Position numbers and translations under genes: made by a program. From JAOAFT01 sp035390885 (GTDB lineage Bacteria > Bacteroidota > Ignavibacteria > UBA10030): 64,000 bases of DNA. The notes beneath the pieces were generated by a model. That model ran no database searches, was not told the DNA's origin, and was given only the letters and a program-made list of their open reading frames with translations. Shown one piece after another: positions 36,347 to 45,030 of the stretch; the first letter of the stretch is position 1, and each line of letters opens with the position of its first letter. The DNA lies in contig DAOOUW010000004.1 in NCBI GenBank assembly GCA_035390885.1, positions 1 to 64,000 of the forward strand, read 5' to 3'.

Positions 36347-37339
36347 TTACACTTTGATTCCTTCGTCGAGAACGAGTTGATTCTTTAATCCCTCTTCTCC
36401 TGGAATTGGGGATTCGATGTTATCAAGAATGGCATCCGAAAACAAGGTGAATTCCCGTTCGTAAAGATTTGGCACAAAAATTCTTTCAACGTCAGGAGGC
36501 TCGGGCGCGCCATTCTTTCCGCCGGTTATGACGATTTTAACATCACGGTCGCTCAATGTAAAATCGGTTAGCGCCGCAGTTCCTTCTGTGCCAACAATTT
36601 CGAATATCGAACGACCAAATGAAACTTCAAATGAACACGTAATGCTTCCAATTGTTCCTTTGGAAAACTGAAGCGCTCCAATGAATGTTCCCTCGGTGCG
36701 TTCTTCCGTTGGTGTCGGATGCATATGACTCCGTACAGAAACTACGTCATCTTCGAGTACGTATCGCATCGTATCAAGACAATGGACGCCGATATCAAAC
36801 CAGGGTCCGCCTCCTGCGAGTTTTCTATCATAGAGCCATTTTCGTTTCGAGAACCGCGCATTATAGACATACTCGGTGCGAACGTACTGAATTTCTCCAA
36901 GCGTTTCCGCTTTCACCAACTTCTTAAGCCACTGAATTGCCGGGGAAAAACGCACCATATGGCCAACCATCAATTTCACATTGTTATCCTTGCAAGCATC
37001 GATCATCGCTTGTGCTTCAGCGCTATTCATTGCCATTGGCTTTTCGACAAGGACGTGTTTCCCGGCTCGCGCTGCAAGAATTGTCTGTTCCGCGTGTAAA
37101 GCGTTCGGCGAGGCAATGAACACAGCATCTACATCTGAATGCCGAACAAGTTCCTCAGCGGAAGAGAATACAAGAGGTACGTTGAACTTCTCGGCTTTTG
37201 CCTTTGCTTCAGCTGCAGAACGTTTCTGAAGAGCGACAAGTTGAGAATTCGGCGACTCGAGAATTGCCGTCGCAATAACTCGTTCAGCAAATCCACCAAA
37301 TCCTATAATACCATATCGAACCTTTTTAGTTTGAACCAT
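36347..37339 (-). CDS. Gfo/Idh/MocA-family oxidoreductase
   Basis: 330 residues. Rossmann NAD(P) domain (GIIGFGGFAERVIATAI; FIASPNALH; EKPMAMN, with the conserved Glu-Lys-Pro) and the C-terminal alpha/beta domain with GGGPWFDIGVHCLD, where the second His is the usual catalytic position. Members oxidise or reduce sugars and cyclitols; the substrate is not evident. GGAG precedes the ATG. It lies between the dxr and cdaA genes, which do not indicate its pathway. Confidence 0.88.
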   Translation of the reverse strand: MVQTKKVRYGIIGFGGFAERVIATAILESPNSQLVALQKRSAAEAKAKAEKFNVPLVFSSAEELVRHSDVDAVFIASPNALHAEQTILAARAGKHVLVEKPMAMNSAEAQAMIDACKDNNVKLMVGHMVRFSPAIQWLKKLVKAETLGEIQYVRTEYVYNARFSKRKWLYDRKLAGGGPWFDIGVHCLDTMRYVLEDDVVSVRSHMHPTPTEERTEGTFIGALQFSKGTIGSITCSFEVSFGRSIFEIVGTEGTAALTDFTLSDRDVKIVITGGKNGAPEPPDVERIFVPNLYEREFTLFSDAILDNIESPIPGEEGLKNQLVLDEGIKV

Positions 37340-37367
37340 AGGAAACTCCTTAAGAATAGTGCAATGT

Positions 37368-38537
37368 TTATTCCTTCTTATTCAATTGGATAATGATTTG
37401 TTGCGGATGAATATACTCGACGGAAAGCCCTTCTGGAAAAGCGATATTCGATCTTGTAATTGTTCGCCGATAAGTACCTTCTCTTCCATTGAAAATGGTA
37501 ACTGTTATCTTCAGTGATTTTTCATTCAAGACAAGAAATTGACGGCGCGGACCTGAAAATGTTACTTCAACTTCTTGAGGTTCAATACTTTTTACTACAA
37601 GCGTTGATGGAACGTTTTCCAGAACTACTGGAAGGATGTATGTTCGGTAATCAATTTTAGATTCATGGACAAAGAAGAACCAGAGTATAAGGGTGGAAAC
37701 CAATGCTATGATCATCTCGCGGTAATTTTGCCGAAAGAGATTATTCAACGGCTTTACATTCGCTGAAGGAGTTACTTCCTGATAGAACGCTTCCAGTCGT
37801 GAGCGAAGTTCTTCAGCGTCGCGCATAACAGTGATGTCGTTATTTCGCGCAACCGAGATAGTTCCCTTCTCTTCAGATACAACAATGCAGAATGCGTCTG
37901 TTACTTCAGCCATTCCTAAAGCAGCAGCGTGCCGTGTTCCGGCTTTTTGAAGCTTCCGCAAATTTTTTGAAAGTGGGAGATAACAAGAGAACTTCGTAAT
38001 TTTATTTTCTTCAATAATGACAGCGCCGTCATGGCTTGGCGAGCCAGGGATGAAAAGCGTTTCAAGCAGTTGTTGACTTAATTCTCCATCAAGGTCTTCT
38101 CCGCCATTGAGATGGCGAACAACTGGATCTTTCCCTCGAATCACAATGAGCGCTCCAATGTGGTCATTCGCAAGAGAGTGAACTGCATCTACAATGATAT
38201 CCACATTCTTCTGCCAATCGCTTAAAATGCGCCGTCGATATCTCCTCCTTAAAACACTTCTGCTCGCAAGTTGTTCAAGGAATCTTTTAATTTCTTCCTG
38301 AAAAATAATAACAACCGCAATAAGAATAATAGCAAAGAATCCCTGGAACATCGTCGTAGTGAGCATAAGTCCGAGCTGGCGTGCAATCAGGTAAGCCGCT
38401 CCGACCATAAAAAGTCCAAGTGCAACAAATGCCGCATGGGTGCGCTTGAACCATACAAGGATGGAATAGATGATAATCGTCATGACAACGATATCAATGA
38501 GCCCAGTAATTCCTACAGATTCCCATAGTTCATGCAT
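37368..38537 (-). CDS. cdaA: Diadenylate cyclase CdaA fused to a CdaR/YbbR domain
   Basis: 389 residues from the ATG at 38537, chosen because AGGAG lies 8 nt upstream; GTG at 38555 and ATG at 38543 are in frame but badly placed. Three membrane segments (about 12-85) precede a DAC domain (about 100-245). D170-G171-A172 is the DGA motif. The RHR motif reads R202-H203-A204. A fourth membrane segment (about 274-290) leads into one YbbR-like domain (about 300-389: ENVPSTLVV, QEVEVTFSGP). In Firmicutes these halves are the separate genes cdaA and cdaR. It makes cyclic di-AMP from ATP. The start overlaps the DHH gene by 8 nt. Confidence 0.9.
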   Translation of the reverse strand: MHELWESVGITGLIDIVVMTIIIYSILVWFKRTHAAFVALGLFMVGAAYLIARQLGLMLTTTMFQGFFAIILIAVVIIFQEEIKRFLEQLASRSVLRRRYRRRILSDWQKNVDIIVDAVHSLANDHIGALIVIRGKDPVVRHLNGGEDLDGELSQQLLETLFIPGSPSHDGAVIIEENKITKFSCYLPLSKNLRKLQKAGTRHAAALGMAEVTDAFCIVVSEEKGTISVARNNDITVMRDAEELRSRLEAFYQEVTPSANVKPLNNLFRQNYREMIIALVSTLILWFFFVHESKIDYRTYILPVVLENVPSTLVVKSIEPQEVEVTFSGPRRQFLVLNEKSLKITVTIFNGREGTYRRTITRSNIAFPEGLSVEYIHPQQIIIQLNKKE

Positions 38538-39594
38538 AGGCATCTCTCCTTTCACTTGATTTTTCCTTCGACGAGCGAACCAGCGGCTGAAAGTGAGTAT
38601 TCTTTTTCAATTTCAACTTATTTGTCAGACGCTCCACCAGGGTACGTTCTGCTTCTTCCCATGCCTGAGGATTTTTAGGATCAGAAATTTTGATTTTTCC
38701 AGCAGCAACTTGTCCATATCCACCAGCCGACCGTGGATTATCAACAATGCTTCGTAGCGCGGACGCTGCTGAGACATCTGTTAAATTCGTTCGGATGGAA
38801 AAATGGAGATAATCTCCGTATCGTCCCGTACAAAATGCCCATTGAGTTCCTTCACAGGTTAAAAGGAAGTCCGCCATCTGAGCAACGAGATCGGGATTTC
38901 CAACTTCTCCGAGATGGGAAACAACCAGTCGTTGACGAATCTGTGCATTTCTGATTCCGTGCAGCATTTCTCCAAAAAATTGTCGCGGTCGAGAAGGATT
39001 TTGAATACGTGCAAGAAGTTTCATATCCGCAAGCGGAAGCAGTTCAAAGTATGTATCAATTGTTTCACGATTCGTTGTGCGGGAAAAATCGAGTGTGTCG
39101 GAGAGAATTCCATACACGAGAGCAGTGGCAAGTTTTGTCGAAAGGTCAAAACCTTTTGCTAATAATTCGCGAGCCAGCAATGCCGATGTCGAACCAGCTT
39201 CTGTATCGATCATGACAAAACCAGCTTCCGGGGTTTGTGAAGCAATATGTTGGTCAATGATAATTGCAGCATGCCTTTTTTTCGGAAATGAATTATTCTC
39301 AAATCCAGGTTGCGTATCCACAAGTGCAATGTTTGGATAGAATCGAAAATCGGATGAACGAAGTTTCGACGCGGGAATTTTTAGCAGGCGTACCATCTCG
39401 CGATTCTCTGAGCGACCAATATTTCCGCCATAAACAATTTTTGAGCGAAGGCCTGCTTTCTGAACAAGATAGTGTAACGCGTATGCCGACGCCAGTGCAT
39501 CCGGATCTGGATAGTCGTGCGTAAGAATGAGCAGAGGATTCAGTTTTTCTTTATTTTCCTCGATATAGTAAGATAACTCTAATGCTTTTGTCAT
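38530..39594 (-). CDS. DHH/DHHA1 phosphoesterase, likely cyclic-di-AMP or nanoRNA phosphodiesterase
   Basis: 354 residues from the ATG at 39594; the frame extends to 39672, but the extra 26 residues match no family sequence. The DHH part has H26, D30 and D32 in THDYPDPDALASA, ALVDTQPG, and IIIDQH in place of the canonical DHH. The DHHA1 part ends with GGYGQVAAG in place of GGHxxAAG. Stand-alone DHH-DHHA1 proteins include NrnA (nanoRNA/pAp) and DhhP/Pde2-type c-di-AMP hydrolases. The overlap with the c-di-AMP synthase gene favours the latter role. Confidence 0.82.
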   Translation of the reverse strand: MTKALELSYYIEENKEKLNPLLILTHDYPDPDALASAYALHYLVQKAGLRSKIVYGGNIGRSENREMVRLLKIPASKLRSSDFRFYPNIALVDTQPGFENNSFPKKRHAAIIIDQHIASQTPEAGFVMIDTEAGSTSALLARELLAKGFDLSTKLATALVYGILSDTLDFSRTTNRETIDTYFELLPLADMKLLARIQNPSRPRQFFGEMLHGIRNAQIRQRLVVSHLGEVGNPDLVAQMADFLLTCEGTQWAFCTGRYGDYLHFSIRTNLTDVSAASALRSIVDNPRSAGGYGQVAAGKIKISDPKNPQAWEEAERTLVERLTNKLKLKKNTHFQPLVRSSKEKSSERRDAYA

Positions 39595-39793
39595 AAATTT
39601 ATATTTTCGATGTAGTTCTACTACAAGTATACAATTTTTTGCCATAACATTAAACATGGATAGTTGAAACACTGCTATTCTTGTAAATTTTTATTGTCTT
39701 TGTATTCCTTCTTGTTGTAAAATTACACAGGAAACTAATTCTTGCCCTAACTTCATTTTTTCCGTACCTTTTATAGTTCAAAAAGGATATTCT

Positions 39794-40675
39794 ATGATCA
39801 TAAGCATGACCGGATTTGGAAAAGCCGAGAATTCCAGAAATGGAATTACAGCCGCCGTAGAAGTGCGAAGCGTCAACAATCGATATCTGGAAGTTGCGGC
39901 TCGGCTGCCTCGGCAGCACAGCTCGCGCGATCGCGAAGTAAAAGAAATTGTTCGGGCATACATTAATCGTGGAAGTGTGAACGTATCAATAAAAATAGAA
40001 CGAGAGAACGACGGCGCAATTCCAGTAACTCTGAATCATAACGCTGCAAAAGCAGTATATCGGTTACTGAATGAACTTAAAAAGTCAATCGGCTTGCGAG
40101 AAAAAATTACCATCGAGCATCTTCTCCACTTCTCCGAAATATTCGAGCCAGAAGAAGAAGACGACACAGCGCTCGAGGAATGGAATTTAACCGTCGAGAC
40201 ATTGAAGCAAGCGCTCGAAGCAATGAATACAATGCGGAGAGAAGAAGGACAAGAGCTTGAGAAGGATCTAGCGCAACGCATCGCATGGATTGATGAAACG
40301 ATAACACAAATTGAGCAGCTTTCGAAAGATCGAATTCCCGAAGAACGAATTCGTTTACAGGAACGGATCGCGTTGCTCGTAAACGACCCATCCATCATGG
40401 ATCAGCAACGCCTCGAGTTGGAAATTGCGTTACTGACTGATAAACTTGATGTAACCGAAGAGTGTGTTCGATTCCATAGTCATAACAAATTTTTCTTAGA
40501 ATCGCTGCAACACAGCGAGTCCGCTGGACGAAAGCTTAACTTCTTACTTCAGGAGATGAATCGCGAGGCAAACACAATTGGTTCAAAGGTTTGTGACGCT
40601 ACAATTGCGCATCTCGTTGTTGCTATCAAAGAAGAGATAGAGAAAATTCGCGAACAAGTTCAAAACATTGAATAA
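39794..40675 (+). CDS. yicC: YicC-family endoribonuclease
   Basis: 293 residues. Begins MTGFGKAENSR, the family signature, followed by VEVRSVNNRYLEV, and ends with the DUF1732 block (HSHNKFFLESLQ, GRKLNFLLQEMNREANTIGSK). YicC-like proteins are Mn-dependent RNases reported to act on structured RNA and small RNAs. It lies 8 bp upstream of gmk, a very common pairing. Confidence 0.93.
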   Translation: MIISMTGFGKAENSRNGITAAVEVRSVNNRYLEVAARLPRQHSSRDREVKEIVRAYINRGSVNVSIKIERENDGAIPVTLNHNAAKAVYRLLNELKKSIGLREKITIEHLLHFSEIFEPEEEDDTALEEWNLTVETLKQALEAMNTMRREEGQELEKDLAQRIAWIDETITQIEQLSKDRIPEERIRLQERIALLVNDPSIMDQQRLELEIALLTDKLDVTEECVRFHSHNKFFLESLQHSESAGRKLNFLLQEMNREANTIGSKVCDATIAHLVVAIKEEIEKIREQVQNIE

Positions 40676-40683
40676 CGATTCTT

Positions 40684-41256
40684 ATGGAAGGGAAACTTTT
40701 TGTAATTTCTGCCCCCAGCGGTTGTGGTAAAACAACAATTGCAAGAGCGATTCTTCAACGACATCCTGAAATTCTTTTTTCTGTCTCGGCAACGACACGT
40801 CCGAAACGAAATGGTGAAATCCATGGACGAGATTACTTCTTCCTTACACGGGAAGAATTTGAAGAGTACATACGACAAGGAAATTTAATCGAGTGGGAAG
40901 AAATTTATGGAAATTACTACGGTACGTTGAAGAGAGAAGTTGAAAAAGCTCTTCGGGACCATACGTTGATGCTCTTTGATATTGATGTAAAAGGCGCTCT
41001 CTCGATTCGGAAACATTTTCCAAAAGAGTCTGTGCTCATTTTTATTGCACCGCCAAGCTTAGACGTACTGCGCGAGCGACTTATTAAAAGAAAAACAGAA
41101 GACGAAGAAGCGCTCAAAAAACGTCTCGAACGAGCTTCGATGGAGCTTGGTTTACAGAAAGAGTTTGATTATGTTGTTGTCAATGATGATTTACAGGAAG
41201 CAATCGATCGCGTTGAGAAAATTATTCTCGGTGAAAGTTTGAAAAATAAAGTGTAG
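40684..41256 (+). CDS. gmk: Guanylate kinase
   Basis: 190 residues. P-loop APSGCGKTTIA, GMP-binding SATTRPKRNGEIHGRDYFF and EWEEIYGNYYGT, and a lid with arginines. It phosphorylates GMP and dGMP to the diphosphates. It is part of the yicC-gmk-rpoZ-coaBC cluster. Confidence 0.98.
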   Translation: MEGKLFVISAPSGCGKTTIARAILQRHPEILFSVSATTRPKRNGEIHGRDYFFLTREEFEEYIRQGNLIEWEEIYGNYYGTLKREVEKALRDHTLMLFDIDVKGALSIRKHFPKESVLIFIAPPSLDVLRERLIKRKTEDEEALKKRLERASMELGLQKEFDYVVVNDDLQEAIDRVEKIILGESLKNKV

Positions 41257-41293
41257 CATAAAATTATTCAATAAAAGAAAAGGAGTACATACA

Positions 41294-41641
41294 GTGTCAG
41301 TAAAACCTGTTGAAATTTCTGAAATCCTCGATATTGCAGGAAACATTTATGAAGCCATCATTATTTCATCGAAGCGCGCACGGCAAATACACGATGACTT
41401 AAAAATAGAATTGGCGCAGCGTCTGGAAACAATTCGAGCGCTTTCTCCAGTGCAAGAGTCCGAAGAAGATCTTGATACTGTAATTGCAAATCCAGACCAA
41501 TTGAAGATCAGTATAGAATTCGAGAAGCGCCCGAAGCCAACAGAAATTGCGCTGGAAGAGTTTCATCAACGGAAATTGAAGTACTACTACAAACAAGAAC
41601 CTGATTTCTTCTCAAAAGAACCAAGCGCTGAGCAAGCGTAA
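41294..41641 (+). CDS. rpoZ: RNA polymerase omega subunit (RpoZ-like)
   Basis: 115 residues from a GTG at 41294 with AAAGGAG ahead. The N-terminal helix region NIYEAIIISSKRARQIHD corresponds to the omega signature (R-Y-x-L-V-x-x-A-x-R-A-R-Q) in the divergent form seen in Bacteroidota/Chlorobiota. An acidic middle and basic C-terminus follow. Omega stabilises the beta-prime subunit. The position between gmk and coaBC is the conserved location; the stop overlaps the coaBC start as TAATG. Confidence 0.88.
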   Translation: MSVKPVEISEILDIAGNIYEAIIISSKRARQIHDDLKIELAQRLETIRALSPVQESEEDLDTVIANPDQLKISIEFEKRPKPTEIALEEFHQRKLKYYYKQEPDFFSKEPSAEQA

Positions 41642-42858
41642 TGTCAACATTCAACGGTAAGCGCATTCTCCTTGGAGTTACCGGCGGAATTGCTGCATAT
41701 AAAGTTGCTTACCTCGTGCGTCAACTTGTTAAAGCAGGCGCTGACGTCAAAGTAATGATGACGGAAGCTGCAACTCATTTTGTTACTCCGGTAACATTTT
41801 CGGCTTTAAGTAAACATCCTGTTTATACAGACCTTTGGGCAACTGAAAGTCCTGAAGATAGCAATATCAGCGTAAGCCACGTGCGATTGGCGCATTGGGC
41901 GGATATTGTCGTTATCGCGCCTGCAACAGCCAATACGATTGCAAAGCTCACGCACGGAATTGCGGATAACATTCTTACCGTTGTTACGCTAGCGACCCCG
42001 AAACCAATTCTCCTTGTGCCTGCAATGGATGTTGATATGTACATCAATGAAGCGACACAACGGAATCTCGCAACATTGAAGATGCGTGGATACTATGTGG
42101 AGGAGCCGCCTTCTGGTGAACTTGCAAGCGGTATCCATGGACAAGGACGATTGCCAGAAGTTGAATCAATTGTCGAAAAAATATCTAACATTCTCGATAA
42201 GAGTATTCAAGATTTTAAGAATCGAACTATTGTTGTTACAGCTGGACCAACGTACGAAGCAATCGATCCTGTAAGATTCATTGGGAATCGCTCTTCCGGA
42301 AAAATGGGATTTGCAATTGCAACCGCCGCAATGCAACGCGGCGCTAAAGTTATTCTTATCTCTGGACCAACGTCGCTTGAAACTCCACGGAATGTAAAAA
42401 GAATCGATGTCGAATCTGCTCAGGAAATGCTTACAGCTGTGCGAAACAATGTGCAGAAAGCGCATGCGCTCATTATGTCTGCTGCTGTTGCGGATTTTAT
42501 GCCGGCGCAAGTTGCAAAAGACAAGCTCAAGAAATCCTCTGCCTCATCTTCACTTCAGCTCACGCTCAACCCAACCCCAGATATTCTCGCGGAGATTGGC
42601 AAGAAAAAGAAGAAACTGGTTACGGTTGGATTTGCGCTGGAAACAAAAGATGAGTTAGCAAACGCACAGGAAAAACTTCAGAAAAAAAATCTTGATGTTA
42701 TTGTTTTGAATTCCTTCAACAAAAAGAATTTAGTGTTTGGTTCCGATATGAATACAGTTACGCTAATCGATCGCTACGGTGAAATTGTTGAGTACCCAAA
42801 GCTTCCCAAAATCGATGTAGCAAATAAAATTCTTGATAAAATTAAAACACTCTTGTAA
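41641..42858 (+). CDS. coaBC: Bifunctional phosphopantothenoylcysteine decarboxylase/synthetase
   Basis: 405 residues. The CoaC part (1-190) has GVTGGIAAYK, the catalytic His region HVRLAHWAD, PAMDVDMY and GRLPE. The CoaB part has TAGPTYEAIDPVRFIGNRSSGKMG, the nucleotide-binding and dimer motif, and AAVADFMPA. It performs two consecutive steps of coenzyme A synthesis. It is translationally coupled to rpoZ by a 1-nt overlap. Confidence 0.98.
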   Translation: MSTFNGKRILLGVTGGIAAYKVAYLVRQLVKAGADVKVMMTEAATHFVTPVTFSALSKHPVYTDLWATESPEDSNISVSHVRLAHWADIVVIAPATANTIAKLTHGIADNILTVVTLATPKPILLVPAMDVDMYINEATQRNLATLKMRGYYVEEPPSGELASGIHGQGRLPEVESIVEKISNILDKSIQDFKNRTIVVTAGPTYEAIDPVRFIGNRSSGKMGFAIATAAMQRGAKVILISGPTSLETPRNVKRIDVESAQEMLTAVRNNVQKAHALIMSAAVADFMPAQVAKDKLKKSSASSSLQLTLNPTPDILAEIGKKKKKLVTVGFALETKDELANAQEKLQKKNLDVIVLNSFNKKNLVFGSDMNTVTLIDRYGEIVEYPKLPKIDVANKILDKIKTLL

Positions 42859-42959
42859 CTCCTCTCTTTTTTGGTACATTGACATAGTTAAAAAAGCAAT
42901 TAGGTTTTGTCGTCCACAATACATCTATTTTTGAAAAGAAGAGAATATCGTTCTTGTTT

Positions 42960-43787
42960 ATGGATTTACAGAAGAATGAAATAGCGAAAGCAATAGAATC
43001 GATCGAACGTTACTTTCAGCAGTATAAAGAATTATATTCAGACGAAATTCTTATTCCATCAAAACAACTACAGAAAGAATCAACGAATCAATCTATGAAA
43101 CCGACATCAAAAATACCGAACGAAGTTGAACCAGAGGATCTTTTTGGCATGCCTTTTCAGCAGCCAAAAGCAAAAAAGAAAACTCAAGAGTTTTCATTAC
43201 CGCAGGAACCATGGACAACAGCGGAAGACCTCGATACTTTAAATGAGATGATTCGAACTTGCACAAAGTGCAGTCTCGGCGCTTCACGGAAAAATTTTGT
43301 ATTTGGCGTTGGCAATCCTCAGGCTGAAGTGGTAGTAGTTGGAGAAGCGCCTGGCGCCGATGAAGATGAACAAGGCAAGCCATTCGTTGGACGAGCTGGA
43401 CAGTTGCTTAATAAAATTCTTGAAGCTATCCATTTCCATCGCGAAGAAGTGTTTATCTGCAATATTTTGAAGTGCCGACCTCCAAATAATCGTGAACCAT
43501 TGCCGGAAGAAATTACTCTCTGCGAACCGTATCTTGTAAAACAACTCGAGATTCTGCATCCAAAAGCTATTCTCTGCGCTGGTCGCATTGCAGGACAAGC
43601 TCTCCTGAAGACAAATACATCGCTTGCCCAGCTTCGAGGAAAAGTATTTGACTATCGCGGGATTCCACTGATGGTAACATATCATCCAGCCGCATTGCTT
43701 CGGAATCCGAACTGGAAACGCCTTTGCTGGGAAGATGTTCAGCGCTTCCGAAAATTATATGACGAACTAAAACAGAAAGAGCAATAA
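42960..43787 (+). CDS. Family 4 uracil-DNA glycosylase (4Fe-4S)
   Basis: 275 residues from the ATG at 42960 (an in-frame TTG lies 6 nt earlier). An N-terminal extension of about 85 residues, charged and low in complexity, precedes the glycosylase core. Motif A reads GEAPGADEDEQGKPFVGRAG and motif B VTYHPAALLRN. Four Cys for the cluster are seen in RTCTKCSLG, NILKCRPPNN and the LCEPYL/CAGR region. It excises uracil from DNA and may be linked to DNA polymerase in some bacteria. Confidence 0.93.
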   Translation: MDLQKNEIAKAIESIERYFQQYKELYSDEILIPSKQLQKESTNQSMKPTSKIPNEVEPEDLFGMPFQQPKAKKKTQEFSLPQEPWTTAEDLDTLNEMIRTCTKCSLGASRKNFVFGVGNPQAEVVVVGEAPGADEDEQGKPFVGRAGQLLNKILEAIHFHREEVFICNILKCRPPNNREPLPEEITLCEPYLVKQLEILHPKAILCAGRIAGQALLKTNTSLAQLRGKVFDYRGIPLMVTYHPAALLRNPNWKRLCWEDVQRFRKLYDELKQKEQ

Positions 43788-43822
43788 ATTTCTACTTATA
43801 TCTTCTTAAAAATGAAAAAACG

Positions 43823-44980
43823 ATGAATCGTCAAAAAGAATTTATTGCAAACATAAAAAAAGCATGGCGCGATGAAATGAAGAGCGCTCAGAACTATCGC
43901 GCGCTTGCAGAACGTGAAATGAATACAGAACGAAAAAAAATTCTTGAACGACTTGCTGAATCGGAAGAACGCCATGCGCGTCAATGGTCTCAACAATTGG
44001 AACGATATGGTGTTTCCGTCGGAGCTTACGCAGAAACACCCTTTGAGAAAATTCGTCGCCGCATTCTTCTCCGCAGTACGCTCAATACCGCATTACAATT
44101 ATTAGAAGAAGGAGAATCCAATGCAGATCGACTCTACGAGACGCTGATTTCACAATCTGAACAAGATAGTGAACGCGAAGCTCTTCGTACAATTCAAACG
44201 GAAGAAAAAGCGCATGCAAAAGTACTCGAAGAATTAATCTCGCCTGTCGACGCTCGACTTCCGCAACATAGGCTCGAAAAAATTCTTGGAAGAGAGCGCT
44301 GGCATGTTACAGCCGGTGGTTGGATTGGACAGGCAATTTATGGCGTCAACGATGGATTGGGCGCGGCGTTTGGCGTCGTGAGCGGCGTTGCCGGCGCAAC
44401 ATCGGTGAATAGCGAGTTTATTCTCTTGAGTGGAATGGCTGCTGCTATCGCTTCTGCTTTATCGATGGGAAGCGGCGCATACCTTGCCACGAAATCGGAA
44501 CGCGAAGTTTACGAAGCGGAAATGGAACGCGAGAAGCGAGAAATCAAAGAAAATCCAGCTGAAGAAATAGAAGAGCTGGAATTATTCTATCAGCTCAAAG
44601 GCTTCTCGGAAACAGAAGCGAAGAATATGGCAGCAAAGTTGGCTGAGCAACCAGAACATTTTTTGAAAACATTGGCGCATGAGGAACTTGGATTATCGGA
44701 ACAAACATTTCCGCATCCATGGAAATCAGCTTTCAGCGCAACGCTGAGCACTGCACTCGGCGCAATCATTCCGGTGCTTCCATTTTTCTTCTGGACAGGC
44801 ACAGAAGGATTGATCATTTCATTTGTGATTAGCACTGCCGCACACTTTATTGTTGGTGCATCAAAGGTGATTGTTACTGGCAGATCGTGGCTCAAGAGCG
44901 GAGCAGAAATGACCGCTGTAGGATTAGGCGAAGCGCTTATCACCTACTGCATTGGTCTCTTTATTGCACCAGCGCTTTAG
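43823..44980 (+). CDS. Rubrerythrin-VIT1 fusion, membrane iron/manganese transporter (MbfA-like)
   Basis: 385 residues. The first 150 form a ferritin-like four-helix bundle with paired Glu and ExxH motifs (SEERHARQ, TEEKAHAKVLEE). From about 165 a VIT1/CCC1-type membrane domain follows: IYGVNDGLGAAFGVVSGVAG, MGSGAYLATKSEREVY, then three further segments at the C-terminus. The cytosolic metal-binding loop between segments is rich in Glu. Related MbfA proteins of Rhizobiales export iron and protect from peroxide. Expression control is not visible. Confidence 0.88.
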   Translation: MNRQKEFIANIKKAWRDEMKSAQNYRALAEREMNTERKKILERLAESEERHARQWSQQLERYGVSVGAYAETPFEKIRRRILLRSTLNTALQLLEEGESNADRLYETLISQSEQDSEREALRTIQTEEKAHAKVLEELISPVDARLPQHRLEKILGRERWHVTAGGWIGQAIYGVNDGLGAAFGVVSGVAGATSVNSEFILLSGMAAAIASALSMGSGAYLATKSEREVYEAEMEREKREIKENPAEEIEELELFYQLKGFSETEAKNMAAKLAEQPEHFLKTLAHEELGLSEQTFPHPWKSAFSATLSTALGAIIPVLPFFFWTGTEGLIISFVISTAAHFIVGASKVIVTGRSWLKSGAEMTAVGLGEALITYCIGLFIAPAL

Positions 44981-45030
44981 CGATTGAATTGATGCAAGGA
45001 GTTCTGTACATTTGAAGAGATTTTAATGAG

